64,000 nt of DNA from Georgfuchsia toluolica (GTDB lineage Bacteria; Pseudomonadota; Gammaproteobacteria; Burkholderiales; Rhodocyclaceae). The notes below the pieces were generated by a model, which was given only the letters and a program-made list of their open reading frames with translations, searched no databases and had not been told where the DNA came from. The DNA lies in assembly GCF_907163265.1 (NCBI RefSeq), contig NZ_CAJQUM010000001.1, positions 1,860,001 to 1,924,000 on the forward strand. Reading direction: 5' to 3'. The position numbers and the translations under genes are program-made. This document shows, in pieces, positions 37,786 to 47,005 of this stretch. Each line of letters opens with the position of its first letter. The first letter of the stretch is position 1.

Positions 37786-39210
37786 TCAGTTGAAGCGAAC
37801 GTACTCGAAGTCTATCGGCTTGTTGTTGATGCCGCGCGCTGGGGGTGAAATCCAGTTAGCATACTTACCGGCTTCCAGACAACTGCCCATCAGGGAATGT
37901 ACATAGAGGCGGTCTTCCTCGGTGGGCAACCAGTTTTTGTGCTGGTGGGTCCACTCGGCTTCGTAAAGCAAACGGCCATCCGGGGCAGTATGCACGTCGG
38001 CGAACATGCCGATCTTGCGGTTAAAACCCTTGTGCGGCAGCACGAACCTGAAGTCGATGCCAAGCTTCTCCGGTACGCGGTTCCAGCGGTTGACTCCGGC
38101 TTGAATATCGGTCACCCAGTCGTCGCGCAGCCGCTCGTTGAGGGCGCTGAGGGCGGGCACGTGGCGAGAGAGAACCTTGTTGCCGGCGACATCCATGACT
38201 TCGTATTCGCTGTGGTCCAGCTTGTGGTCGTCGGCGATTTTTGCTTCCTCGAAGCGGCCCTTGAGGCCTGTGGTGTAATAGGTGGCGGCGTTGGAAGATA
38301 TCTCGGCGCCATAGAGGTCGGAAGTGACGCTGAAATGGAAGTTCAGGTACTTCTGCAGGGTCGGCAGATCTATGACGCCGGCGGCGCGCAGCTTGGTCGG
38401 ATCATCGGTCTTTAGTTGGTTCATTACTTCACAGGTGCGCTGAATGATGCGGCTGACGCCCTGTTCACCGACGAAGAGATGATGCGCTTCTTCGGTGAGC
38501 ATGAATTTGCAGGTGCGGGCCAGCGGATCGAAAGCGGACTCGGCCAGAGAGGCAAGTTGAAATTTGCCGTCGCGGTCGGTGGCGAAGGTGAACATGAAAA
38601 AGGAGAGCCAGTCCGGCGTCTTCTCGTTGAAAGCGGTCAGGATGCGTGGATTGTCCGCGTCGCCAGAACGGCGTTCGAGCAGCGCCTCGCCTTCCTCGCG
38701 GCCGTCGCGGCCGAAGTGGGCGTGCAGCAGATAGACCATGGCCCACAGATGACGGCCTTCTTCGACATTCACCTGGAACAGATTGCGCAGGTCGTAGAGG
38801 GAAGGCGCAGTCAGGCCGAGGTGACGCTGCTGCTCGACCGAAGCCGGCTCGGTGTCGCCCTGGGTGACGATGATGCGGCGCAGGGTGGAGCGGTATTCGC
38901 CCGGCACTTCCTGCCACACGTCGTCGCCCTTGTGATCGCCGAAGGTGATCTTCTTGTTTTCCTCGCTTGGGGTGAGGAAGATGCCCCAGCGGTACTCGGG
39001 CATCTTGACATAGTCGAAGTTAGCCCAGCCGTTGGCTTCCACACTGACGGCGGTGCGCAGGTAAACGTCATAGTTGGTGGAGTTGTCCGGTCCCATCTCG
39101 CTCCACCAGTTCAGATAGGAAGGCTGCCAGTGCTCCAGGGCGCGCTGCAAAGTCTTGTTGCTGGAGAGTTCCACGTTGTTGGGAATCCGCTCGTTGTAAT
39201 CGATTGTCAT
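37786..39210 (-). CDS. boxB: BoxB, benzoyl-CoA 2,3-epoxidase di-iron subunit
   Basis: The protein has 474 residues, the normal BoxB length. Di-iron ligands are visible in VNVEEGRHLW (Glu150/Glu151, His154) and LTEEAHHLF (Glu240/Glu241, His243/His244). It adds one atom of O2 to benzoyl-CoA to give the 2,3-epoxide, so this route needs oxygen, though it can work at low levels. It follows boxC by 66 bp. Cytoplasmic. Confidence 0.96.
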   Translation of the reverse strand: MTIDYNERIPNNVELSSNKTLQRALEHWQPSYLNWWSEMGPDNSTNYDVYLRTAVSVEANGWANFDYVKMPEYRWGIFLTPSEENKKITFGDHKGDDVWQEVPGEYRSTLRRIIVTQGDTEPASVEQQRHLGLTAPSLYDLRNLFQVNVEEGRHLWAMVYLLHAHFGRDGREEGEALLERRSGDADNPRILTAFNEKTPDWLSFFMFTFATDRDGKFQLASLAESAFDPLARTCKFMLTEEAHHLFVGEQGVSRIIQRTCEVMNQLKTDDPTKLRAAGVIDLPTLQKYLNFHFSVTSDLYGAEISSNAATYYTTGLKGRFEEAKIADDHKLDHSEYEVMDVAGNKVLSRHVPALSALNERLRDDWVTDIQAGVNRWNRVPEKLGIDFRFVLPHKGFNRKIGMFADVHTAPDGRLLYEAEWTHQHKNWLPTEEDRLYVHSLMGSCLEAGKYANWISPPARGINNKPIDFEYVRFN

Positions 39211-39276
39211 TGTCTTGCCTCCAAAATCGGTGCCGGTGCCAGGTGCATAGCGGTCAAGCCTCCTTGAAACTGTTGT

Positions 39277-40956
39277 CTACACGCGCTGCCAGTCGAACTG
39301 GGGCTTCTTGCCGCTGCCGAACAACTTCAGCGCACCGTTGGTGCCGACGGCGTTGGGGCGGATGAAAATCCAGTTCTGCCAGGCCGACAGACGGCCGAAG
39401 ACGCGGGTATTCATGGTCTCGACGGGGCCAAAGCGCAGGTTGGCCTCCAGTCCGGTCAGTGCGTCCGGTGACAGTGCGGCGCGCTCCTCGATGGCCATGC
39501 GGATCTCGTCGGCCCAGTCGAGTTCGTCCGGAGCAGCTGTAATCAGGCCGAGGGCGACGGCATCCCGCGGGTTCAAGGCCTTGCCGAGGCTTGACTTGAC
39601 CGCCTCGATCAGCGCCTCTTCCTGATAAAAGCGGGCATCGATGCGGGACAGGCTGTTTGCCATCGGCAAGGGGCCGAAGTTCATGGCCGACACGGCGAGC
39701 GTATTGACGCCAGAGCCATCGGTGGCGTCGAGCATGTACGAGCGGTCAGCAGCCAGAGCGAGTTCAAGCAGAGAGCCGACGAAGCAGGAACCCGGATCAA
39801 TGACGGCGTACAAGCTGCGGGAGGTCACGTCGAGGCGAGCGAGAGTACGGCGCATGAAGCCGATAACTTCCCGGACGAACCAGTTGGACCGGTGGGCAAC
39901 GATAGTGGCGTCGGTGTCAAGTACGACCTGTGCGTCGCCCTCGGTTTTCAACAACCACAGGCCAATTTGCTGTTCATTGGTGCGCAGATTGAGGATTGCA
40001 TCATCCAGTTCACGGGTCATCTGCAGCGGCCACCAATTGATACCCGCCGCCAGGATTTCAGTTTCATTTTTGGCGATAACGGCCTTCGGCGCTCTGACTG
40101 TCAGGGTAGCGACTCGGGAATTGCGGTCAATCCTTACATCGACGAATTCATAGTGGTAACCGGCGCTATCGATAGTGCGCTTGAGCGGGGTCAGAGTGAC
40201 TCCCTTGCTGTCGGTCGGCCGGTCGCTCTGTTCCGCCAACTCCTGTGCGCGTTGGGCAATGCGCTCGCTGAACTGCTGCTGCTTGACGACCTCGTCCACC
40301 AGTCGCCAATCAACGGCACGCTGGCCACGAACGCCTTCCTGGATGGTGCAGAAAATGTCAGCGCGGTCCCGGCGGACCTTGCGCTTGTCTGTAACGCGGG
40401 TAAGGCCACCGGTACCCGGTAGAACGCCCAGAAGCGGCACTTCAGGCAAACTGACGGAAGAATTGCGGTCATCGATGAGGAAAATCTCGTCACAGGCCAA
40501 GGCCAGTTCATAGCCGCCGCCAGCAGTTGCGCCATTGCAGGCCGCGAGGAATTTGAGGCCAGAATACTTGCTGGAGTCCTCGATGCCGTTGCGGGTTTCG
40601 TTGGTGAATTTGCAGAAATTCACCTTCCAGGCATGAGACGAGACCCCCAGCATATAAATGTTGGCACCAGAGCAGAAAATCTTCGGCTTGCCACTGGTCA
40701 ACACTACTGTGCGAATTTCAGGATGCTCGAAGCGAATGCGTTGCAGAGCATCGTGTAATTCGATGTCCACCCCCAGGTCATAGGAATTGAGCTTGAGTTT
40801 GTAGCCTGGACGGATACCGCCGTCTTCGTTTATGTCAAGGGTCAGCGTGGCTACAGGGCCTTTGTAGCTCACCTTCCAGTGCTTGTAGGTGGTCGGATCC
40901 ACCTGGTAATCGATCCGTTCCAATATCTGAAACTCGGCTTGAATCGCAGCGTTCAT
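39277..40956 (-). CDS. boxC: BoxC, 2,3-epoxybenzoyl-CoA dihydrolase
   Basis: The protein has 559 residues of the crotonase superfamily in the long BoxC form, with GGYELALACDEIFLIDDRNSS around the oxyanion-hole region and a second crotonase-like half (ALAADRSYMLD). It opens the epoxide ring with two water molecules, giving 3,4-dehydroadipyl-CoA semialdehyde and formate. Its ATG overlaps the boxR stop as ATGA, so boxR, boxC, boxB and boxA are one operon. Confidence 0.96.
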   Translation of the reverse strand: MNAAIQAEFQILERIDYQVDPTTYKHWKVSYKGPVATLTLDINEDGGIRPGYKLKLNSYDLGVDIELHDALQRIRFEHPEIRTVVLTSGKPKIFCSGANIYMLGVSSHAWKVNFCKFTNETRNGIEDSSKYSGLKFLAACNGATAGGGYELALACDEIFLIDDRNSSVSLPEVPLLGVLPGTGGLTRVTDKRKVRRDRADIFCTIQEGVRGQRAVDWRLVDEVVKQQQFSERIAQRAQELAEQSDRPTDSKGVTLTPLKRTIDSAGYHYEFVDVRIDRNSRVATLTVRAPKAVIAKNETEILAAGINWWPLQMTRELDDAILNLRTNEQQIGLWLLKTEGDAQVVLDTDATIVAHRSNWFVREVIGFMRRTLARLDVTSRSLYAVIDPGSCFVGSLLELALAADRSYMLDATDGSGVNTLAVSAMNFGPLPMANSLSRIDARFYQEEALIEAVKSSLGKALNPRDAVALGLITAAPDELDWADEIRMAIEERAALSPDALTGLEANLRFGPVETMNTRVFGRLSAWQNWIFIRPNAVGTNGALKLFGSGKKPQFDWQRV

Positions 40957-41885
40957 TTGTTGACTCCTCTTTGGTTATGCCAAACGCTCAGCAACTGCCT
41001 GAGCCGGGTAAAGGATTCCTCTTCTGTCGCATCTGAGGTCTCTAACGACGTGTCGGCTTTACTGTAGAGATCCTCTCGGGCCTCCAGAATGTGGTGCAAA
41101 TCTTCCATGGCATCCTCGTTGCCGGCCATCGGACGCAGGTCGCCTTGGGCAATGACGCGAGCCATATGATCCTCGGGGCGTGCCTTCAACCACACGGTGA
41201 AACAGTTTGACAACAACTGGTCGTACGTCTCGGCCTGGGAAACAATGCCACCGCCTATGGCGAACACTGCCTGCTCGAATTGTTTGAGGACACGTTCAAA
41301 AGTGCGTTTTTCCAGGCGGCGATATCCCGACTGGCCATAGAGGGAGAAAAGTTCGCTCGCCGGCATGCCGGTATCTCGTTCAACTTCCGCTGCCAATTCG
41401 ACAAAGGGCACGCCCATTTCCTTGGCCAGACGCCTGCCAAGGGTGGTCTTGCCGGCGCCGCGCAGACCGATAAGCGCTATGCGGTTGCGGCGCTTGGCCT
41501 CCTCATAACCAAATTCGCGCATCAGACGGAAGACCACTTCTTCCAGACGATGCTGCGGTAAACGCTCCAGAAAACGGCGGATGAGGCGCTGTTCAATGTT
41601 GTCTTCTGATTCGGAAGACAGCAACTCGACCAAGGACACGTTGAGTGTCTTGGCTATGCGACGCAGCAGCACGATGGAAACATTCCCCTCACCCATTTCC
41701 AGATGCGCCAAGTGTCGCTCGGAGACTTTCGCATCCCGTGCCACCAACTTACGTGTCATACCGTTGCGCCCGCGCATTTCTCGCACTCGGCGCCCGATAG
41801 ACAAAAGAAAGTCCGCATCGTCGGTCAATTCGTTATGACCTGGCTGGCTTTCCTTCACTTCCTGAGTTATCGCTTGCTGCGTCAT
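40953..41885 (-). CDS. boxR: BoxR-type regulator, HTH plus shikimate-kinase-like domain
   Basis: The protein has 310 residues. The N-terminal XRE-type HTH (about 30-85) has VARDAKVSERHLAHLEMGEGNVS. The C-terminal part is like shikimate kinase with the P-loop LIGLRGAGKTTLGRRLA and binds benzoyl-CoA in BzdR/BoxR proteins, which repress box genes until benzoyl-CoA accumulates. The ATG at 41885 lies at the family N-terminus. The gene starts the box operon and faces boxD across a promoter region with mirrored TTGACA boxes. Confidence 0.93.
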   Translation of the reverse strand: MTQQAITQEVKESQPGHNELTDDADFLLSIGRRVREMRGRNGMTRKLVARDAKVSERHLAHLEMGEGNVSIVLLRRIAKTLNVSLVELLSSESEDNIEQRLIRRFLERLPQHRLEEVVFRLMREFGYEEAKRRNRIALIGLRGAGKTTLGRRLAKEMGVPFVELAAEVERDTGMPASELFSLYGQSGYRRLEKRTFERVLKQFEQAVFAIGGGIVSQAETYDQLLSNCFTVWLKARPEDHMARVIAQGDLRPMAGNEDAMEDLHHILEAREDLYSKADTSLETSDATEEESFTRLRQLLSVWHNQRGVNK

Positions 41886-41917
41886 GATCGGCTCAAATCC
41901 AAATAAATCGCAATAAG

Positions 41918-42122
41918 TGTGTGCAGTATAGTACCGCAGTATTTTTTGTGTCAAGCACTTTATTTCTTGTTATACAAAAATAGTATACATTTATTATTTA
42001 ATATAATAATATTTATCAATGTGTTATATAAATTAATATTTATTTGCTCGCTATGCAAAAAAGCATTATAGTGCTTGACATGGTAAATTACATTAGTAAT
42101 ATATTACTTATCCGCGCGTGCA
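41918..42122. promoter_or_regulatory. Divergent boxR/boxD promoters with candidate TGCA operators
   Basis: The plus-strand promoter has TTGACA at 42075-42080 and TAATAT at 42097-42102, with a 16-base spacer. The minus-strand promoter has TTGACA (plus 41949-41954) and TATACT (plus 41925-41930), with an 18-base spacer. Both -35 boxes are preceded by GTGC, giving GTGCTTGACA in mirror image. TGCA elements at 41922-41925 and 42119-42122 overlap or follow the -10 sites, and BoxR/BzdR operators are known to contain TGCA. The middle is very AT-rich. Two good promoters facing away under one repressor is the simple reading. Confidence 0.7.
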
Positions 42123-42166
42123 ATATGTACAAGAGAGCAGCACTTCTCAATACCAAGGAGTTCCCT

Positions 42167-43741
42167 TTGAAGCTTGCAAATTACATTTGTAGCCGTTGGC
42201 AGAATGGTTCCGCCCCCGACATTGCGTTGACCGATCCCGTTACCAACGAGATATTGGCAACTGCCTCTTCGAATGGCATCGATATCGCCAGCGGCTTGAA
42301 CTACGCCCGTACTGTCGGTGGTACCGCGCTACGCACGTTAAGCTATGCTGAACGCGCCGAACTGCTTGGCAGGATCGCCGAATTGTTTGCCACCAAGCGC
42401 GGCGAGTACTTTGATATCTCGCAAAAAAATTCCGGTGCTACTGAAGGCGATGCCTCCTTTGACGTCGACGGCGCGATATACACCATCAAGACCTTCGCCC
42501 GCGCAGGCAAAACCTTGGGCAACGCCCGCTACCTCATCGACGGTGCCACTATCCCCTTGGCCAAGACCGACGTTTTCCAGGGGCAGCATTACATGGTGCC
42601 GCTCTCCGGCGCCGCCATTTTCATCAACGCCTTCAACTTCCCAGCTTGGGGTTTGTGGGAAAAGGCCGCACCGGCACTGCTTGCCGGCATGCCTGTATTC
42701 GTCAAACCGGCAACGCCAACCGCTTGGCTGGCCCAACGCATGGTTGCCGACGTCGTTGAGGCCGGCATCCTGCCGCCCGGCGCACTCTCCATTATCTGCG
42801 GCTCCGCGCGCGACGTTCTCGATCACGTACAAGAATGCGACGTTGTTTCCTTTACCGGTTCGGCCGGCGTCGCCGCCCACGTGCGGGCACATCCTGTCGT
42901 GATTGCCAATTCGGTGCGGGTCAATATCGAGGCCGACAGCGTAAACTCCGCCATTCTCGGCCCTGATGGCACCCAAGATACACCTGTCTTCAACTTGCTG
43001 GTCAAGGAAGTCGTCCGCGAAATGACCATCAAGACTGGCCAGAAGTGCACTGCCATCCGACGCATTATGGTTCCCAAGGCCATTGCGACCAGACTGGGTG
43101 AAGCCATAGCAGCCGGGCTGGCCGACTACACAGTGGGCAATCCGCGCAATCCGGCGGTCCGCGTCGGCCCCCTGGTCAGCACCACCCAGCGCGACGATGC
43201 CCTTGCGGGCTTGGCCAGGTTGAAAAGCGAATGCACGGTACTCTTCGGCGGCGACAGCAATTTCATGTCGGTCGACGCGGAAGGTTCCACCGCCTTCCTG
43301 CAGCCAACCCTGCTCTACTGCGACCGCGGTCTGGCTGCCGAACATGTTCATGACATCGAAGTTTTTGGCCCGGTCGCCACTATCGTGCCTTACACCGATA
43401 CTGCTGAAGCCATCGCCATCATCCGCCGCGGCAAAGGCTCCCTTGTAGCTTCAGTCTTCTCGGACGATATCGACTTCACTGGCACCGTCACCCTCGGCAT
43501 TGCCGACTTGCATGGCCGCATACTGGTTGTCGATAACGCCGTCGGTAGCGGTCACACCGGCCACGGCAACGTGGTGCCTACTTGCCTGCACGGCGGCGGC
43601 GGGCGCGCGGGTGGCGGCGAGGAACTGGGTGGCTTGCGTGGCCTGGCCTTCTACCATCGCCGCATGGTGCTACAGGGGCCCAAAACCCTCATCGATGCCT
43701 TCAAGGCCAATGGTGTCGATGCCGTCCTGCTCAACGCCTGA
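42167..43741 (+). CDS. boxD: BoxD-like 3,4-dehydroadipyl-CoA semialdehyde dehydrogenase
   Basis: The protein has 524 residues of the aldehyde dehydrogenase family in the PaaZ-N/BoxD form. Catalytic residues seen are Asn157 in INAFNFPAW, Glu255 in NIEADSVN and the nucleophile Cys294 in KTGQKCTAIRR. It oxidises the ring-opened semialdehyde with NADP+. The start is set at TTG 42167, because AAGGAG lies six bases before it and the family N-terminus begins there; ATG codons further up (42125, 42044) lack sites. It is first in a plus-strand run with DUF4863, rubredoxin, hydroxyacyl-CoA dehydrogenase and enoyl-CoA hydratase genes. Confidence 0.9.
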   Translation: MKLANYICSRWQNGSAPDIALTDPVTNEILATASSNGIDIASGLNYARTVGGTALRTLSYAERAELLGRIAELFATKRGEYFDISQKNSGATEGDASFDVDGAIYTIKTFARAGKTLGNARYLIDGATIPLAKTDVFQGQHYMVPLSGAAIFINAFNFPAWGLWEKAAPALLAGMPVFVKPATPTAWLAQRMVADVVEAGILPPGALSIICGSARDVLDHVQECDVVSFTGSAGVAAHVRAHPVVIANSVRVNIEADSVNSAILGPDGTQDTPVFNLLVKEVVREMTIKTGQKCTAIRRIMVPKAIATRLGEAIAAGLADYTVGNPRNPAVRVGPLVSTTQRDDALAGLARLKSECTVLFGGDSNFMSVDAEGSTAFLQPTLLYCDRGLAAEHVHDIEVFGPVATIVPYTDTAEAIAIIRRGKGSLVASVFSDDIDFTGTVTLGIADLHGRILVVDNAVGSGHTGHGNVVPTCLHGGGGRAGGGEELGGLRGLAFYHRRMVLQGPKTLIDAFKANGVDAVLLNA

Positions 43742-43795
43742 TCCGATCCGAAACAAAAAACAAACGCATCCCACCCACAAACGACAGAGACGAAC

Positions 43796-44263
43796 ATGAC
43801 AAAACAGGACGTCACCGAGATGATCGCCCAAGTCACCCGCAGAATTGCCGGCCTGCCGATCGATGCCGCGCTGGGCGATCTGTTGAACCGGGAATTCCCG
43901 ACCGACGGTCAGCTGTTCAAGGCCATCCAGGCAGCCTGCGCCGAAGGTGTGGCAGCTGGCTGGATGTGCCAGCAGGAATATGGCGGCATCAAGTTCGGCC
44001 GTGTCGTAAAACCCTGCCCGGAACTGCATGACTTCAGCATCGATGTCGTTGACATGGCCGAAGTCATTGGCCCACATCACCGTCACCCATTGGGCGAAAT
44101 CGACATGATCATGCCGCTCGAAGGCAATGCCAGATTCGACGGCCACGGCGCTGGCTGGTTGGTCTATGGTCCGGACAGCGCGCACAAGCCGACCGTGTCC
44201 GGCGGCCGTGCCTACGTCCTGTATTTATTGCCGGAAGGAGCGATCGAATTTACCCGCCAGTAA
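43796..44263 (+). CDS. DUF4863 (hydroxylaminobenzoate lyase-like) cupin-type protein
   Basis: The protein has 155 residues of the DUF4863 family, to which PnbB-type 4-hydroxylaminobenzoate lyases belong. It has a helical N-terminus and then a small beta-barrel with GPHHRHPLGEIDMIMPLEG, a histidine-rich strand pair that could bind a metal. It lies 54 bp after boxD. Its place in the box pathway is not established; a role in disposal of a side product of the epoxide or semialdehyde is a guess. Confidence 0.8.
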   Translation: MTKQDVTEMIAQVTRRIAGLPIDAALGDLLNREFPTDGQLFKAIQAACAEGVAAGWMCQQEYGGIKFGRVVKPCPELHDFSIDVVDMAEVIGPHHRHPLGEIDMIMPLEGNARFDGHGAGWLVYGPDSAHKPTVSGGRAYVLYLLPEGAIEFTRQ

Positions 44264-44470
44264 ATCCTGTACCAGCCGCTCTCACACCCTTCACAGGGTA
44301 GGATGCCTTTATTGGCTATCGCAATGAAGTCCGCATCCTGGATTGACCATGGTTACCAGTAAACAACAAATACCCGTTTCCCTCACTGTGCCACCGACAT
44401 CGTTTTTTAATCATGAAATACCGATTTGCGCAATGGGTTCGCGTTACCCACAACCGAAAGAGATAACGAA

Positions 44471-44638
44471 ATGAGCGCTTATCAATGCGGAGCCTGCTAC
44501 TACCCCTACGAAGAAGAATTCGGACTGCCGGACGAAGGCATCGCTCCGAATACCCGGTGGAAGGACGTGCCGGAAAACTTCATCTGCCCCGAGTGCGGTA
44601 CGCCCAAGAGCGGCTTCATCAACTGGATCAAGGACTGA
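44471..44638 (+). CDS. Rubredoxin
   Basis: The protein has 55 residues, the usual rubredoxin length, with the iron-binding pairs CGAC (Cys6, Cys9) and CPEC (Cys39, Cys42) and the core YEEEFGLPDEGIAPNTRWKDVP. It is a one-electron carrier in the cytoplasm. The ATG at 44471 starts directly at the fold. It lies 4 bp before the hydroxyacyl-CoA dehydrogenase gene, so it is part of the box plus-strand run, where a partner (for example BoxA/B) is not known. Confidence 0.9.
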   Translation: MSAYQCGACYYPYEEEFGLPDEGIAPNTRWKDVPENFICPECGTPKSGFINWIKD

Positions 44639-44642
44639 TGTC

Positions 44643-46142
44643 ATGACGGCACTGGCGACCTCCGTGCGGGTTCTCGTCGTCGGGGCCGGCGCCATGGGCA
44701 GCGGCATCGCCCATGTTGCCGCCCGGGCCGGACACAGCGTCTACCTCTTCGACCAGAACGCGGAAGCCGTCGATAAGGGCAAGGTCGGCATCGACAAGGA
44801 TCTGCGTTTCCTGGTGAACAAGGGCAAACTGTCAGAGGCCGACTACCAGACCATCCTGGCGCGCGTCATTCCGGTCACCCGGCTCGAGGATGCTGCCGAC
44901 GCAGGCTTGGCCATCGAAGCCATCATCGAGAACCTGACGGCGAAACAGGAACTCTTCGCCCAACTGGAAAAACTGCTGTCGGCGGAGGCGATCCTCGCTA
45001 CCAACACCTCCTCTCTATCCATCACGGCCATGGCCGCCAACCTGGCGCAGTCGCAACGCCTGGCCGGCCTGCACTTCTTCAACCCTGCCCCGCGCATGGC
45101 GCTAGTCGAAATTGTCAGTGGTCTGGCCACCGACCCGGCCATCGCCGACTGTCTCTACGCCACGGCCCGGGCCTGGGGCAAGGTACCGGTCCATGCCAAA
45201 TCGACGCCGGGCTTCATTGTCAATCGCGTCGCCCGCCCCTACTACGCCGAAGCCCTACGGGTGCTCGGCGAACAGGCCGCCACCCCTGCCACCCTCGATG
45301 CTCTGTTGCGCGATAGCTGTCGCTTCCCCATGGGCCCCTTCGAACTCATGGACATGATTGGCCATGACATCAACTTCGCCGTCACCCGTTCCGTATACGA
45401 CGCCTATTTCGGTGATAAGCGCTTCGTACCCTCACTCATCCAGCAGGAACTTGTTCTCGCCGGCCGGCTCGGCCGCAAGACTGGACAAGGCTTCTTCGCC
45501 TATGGCGACAATACCGTCAAACCAGCGCCGGATATGCTGGCTGCAATGCCTGCCCCCGCCAAAGTGGTGATTGCCGGTGACCTCGGACCCGCCGCTGCCC
45601 TAGCCCAGCGCCTGGAAACAGCAGGAGTCGTCATTGAGTATCAGCAAGGAAACGGCTGCCTGCAAGTCGGCGGAGCCACCCTGGCGCTCTCCGATGGGCG
45701 CCCGGCAACGATTCGCACCGCCGCTGAAAACATTCCAGATCTTGTGCTTTTCGACCTGGCTTTCGATTACGCCACCACCACCCGTTTGGCGGTAACCCGC
45801 GCCGACCAGTGCTCCGACGCCGCCTTCGCTGCAGCTGTCGGCACTCTGCAAGCAACCGGCATCGCTGTTTCTCAACTCGACGACGTTGCCGGCATCATCG
45901 CGCTACGCACTGTCTGCATGCTCGCCAATGAGGGTGCCGATGCGGTCAGTCAGGGCATCGCCTCTGCGGCGGATGTGAATGCTGCGATGACAAGCGGAAC
46001 CAACTATCCCCTGGGCCCACTGGCCTGGGCTGAGAAACTCGGCTTCGCCCGTGTCGTTCGTATCCTGGAAAACCTCCACGCCCATTATGGTGAGGAACGC
46101 TATCGTCTCTCCCCTTGGTTGCGCCGCAGGGCCGTCCGCTAA
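44643..46142 (+). CDS. 3-hydroxyacyl-CoA dehydrogenase (PaaH/PaaC-like)
   Basis: The protein has 499 residues: NAD-binding domain with GAGAMGSGIAHVAARAGH (14-31), ATNTSSLSI, GLHFFNPAPRMALVE, then the C-terminal dimer domain with TPGFIVNRVARPYYAEAL and a second, partial domain typical of the long PaaH form. It would oxidise 3-hydroxyadipyl-CoA to 3-oxoadipyl-CoA in the lower box route. It starts 5 bases after the rubredoxin gene and ends 10 bases before the enoyl-CoA hydratase gene. Confidence 0.92.
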   Translation: MTALATSVRVLVVGAGAMGSGIAHVAARAGHSVYLFDQNAEAVDKGKVGIDKDLRFLVNKGKLSEADYQTILARVIPVTRLEDAADAGLAIEAIIENLTAKQELFAQLEKLLSAEAILATNTSSLSITAMAANLAQSQRLAGLHFFNPAPRMALVEIVSGLATDPAIADCLYATARAWGKVPVHAKSTPGFIVNRVARPYYAEALRVLGEQAATPATLDALLRDSCRFPMGPFELMDMIGHDINFAVTRSVYDAYFGDKRFVPSLIQQELVLAGRLGRKTGQGFFAYGDNTVKPAPDMLAAMPAPAKVVIAGDLGPAAALAQRLETAGVVIEYQQGNGCLQVGGATLALSDGRPATIRTAAENIPDLVLFDLAFDYATTTRLAVTRADQCSDAAFAAAVGTLQATGIAVSQLDDVAGIIALRTVCMLANEGADAVSQGIASAADVNAAMTSGTNYPLGPLAWAEKLGFARVVRILENLHAHYGEERYRLSPWLRRRAVR

Positions 46143-46152
46143 GGAGTCTTTC

Positions 46153-46935
46153 ATGTACCAGACACTTGAAATCGAAAAAAATGGCCGCGTAGCCACCCTC
46201 TGGATGAACCGGCCTGAGGTATTCAACGCCTGCAATGAACAACTCGTGACTGATCTCAGCGCCGCATGCAAGGAACTCGATATCGACAACTCAGTGCGCA
46301 TCGTCGTTCTCGCCGGTCGCGGCAAGCATTTCTCAGCCGGCGCCGATGTCAATTGGCTAAAACGCGCTTCACAGTTCAGCGCCGAAGAAAGCCTTGCGGA
46401 CGCCCGCAGGTTCGCCAGCATGTTGCGCACGCTGGCCGAGATGAGCAAGCCCACCATCGCCCGCATCCAGGGTGTTGCCCTGGGTGGCGGCACCGGCCTG
46501 ACAGCTGCCTGCGACATGGCGATAGCCTCCGATACCGCGGTTTTCGCCACATCCGAGGTCAAGTTCGGCATAATTCCCTCGGCCATTAGCCCCTATGTGC
46601 TACGCGCCATCGGTCCGCGCCAGGCGCTGCGCTATTTTCAGAGTGGCGAACGCATCTCGGCCCAGCGTGCCCTTGCCATCGGGCTGGTCAATGAAGTGGT
46701 ACCGGCCCCCGAACTGGATGCCAAGGTCGCAGAATTGGCCGAATCGCTCATTCTCGCAGGCCCCAAGGCGCAGCAGGCAGCCAAGAATCTGGTACGCACT
46801 GTCACCGGTCGCCCCATTGACGCCACCCTTAGCGAGGAAACCGCACAAGGCTTCGCCCGCCAGCGTGCCACCGTCGAGGCCAAGGAAGGCATTACCGCCT
46901 TCCTCGACAAGCGACAGCCGGCGTGGCTGGGCTAA
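46153..46935 (+). CDS. Enoyl-CoA hydratase/isomerase
   Basis: The protein has 260 residues of the crotonase family, with HFSAGADVNWLKR and the oxyanion-hole segment ARIQGVALGGGTGLTAACDMAIA. AAGGAG lies eight bases before the ATG at 46153. It probably hydrates or isomerises dehydroadipyl-CoA, next to the hydroxyacyl-CoA dehydrogenase. It is the last gene of the boxD run. Crotonase specificity cannot be read from sequence alone. Confidence 0.92.
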   Translation: MYQTLEIEKNGRVATLWMNRPEVFNACNEQLVTDLSAACKELDIDNSVRIVVLAGRGKHFSAGADVNWLKRASQFSAEESLADARRFASMLRTLAEMSKPTIARIQGVALGGGTGLTAACDMAIASDTAVFATSEVKFGIIPSAISPYVLRAIGPRQALRYFQSGERISAQRALAIGLVNEVVPAPELDAKVAELAESLILAGPKAQQAAKNLVRTVTGRPIDATLSEETAQGFARQRATVEAKEGITAFLDKRQPAWLG

Positions 46936-46947
46936 GCCGCTTTGGTG

Positions 46948-46970
46948 AGGCCCCGGCTTGGCCGGGGCCT
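46948..46970 (+). terminator. Hairpin at the end of the boxD run
   Basis: A 10-bp perfect stem AGGCCCCGGC/GCCGGGGCCT with a TTG loop lies 12 bases after the hydratase stop. The T-run after it is poor (CTATCTAAAC), so it may act as a bidirectional end point, since the ferredoxin gene on the minus strand ends at 47006. Confidence 0.7.
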
Positions 46971-47005
46971 CTATCTAAACCTATGAATTGGCGATCGGCC
47001 CTGAG

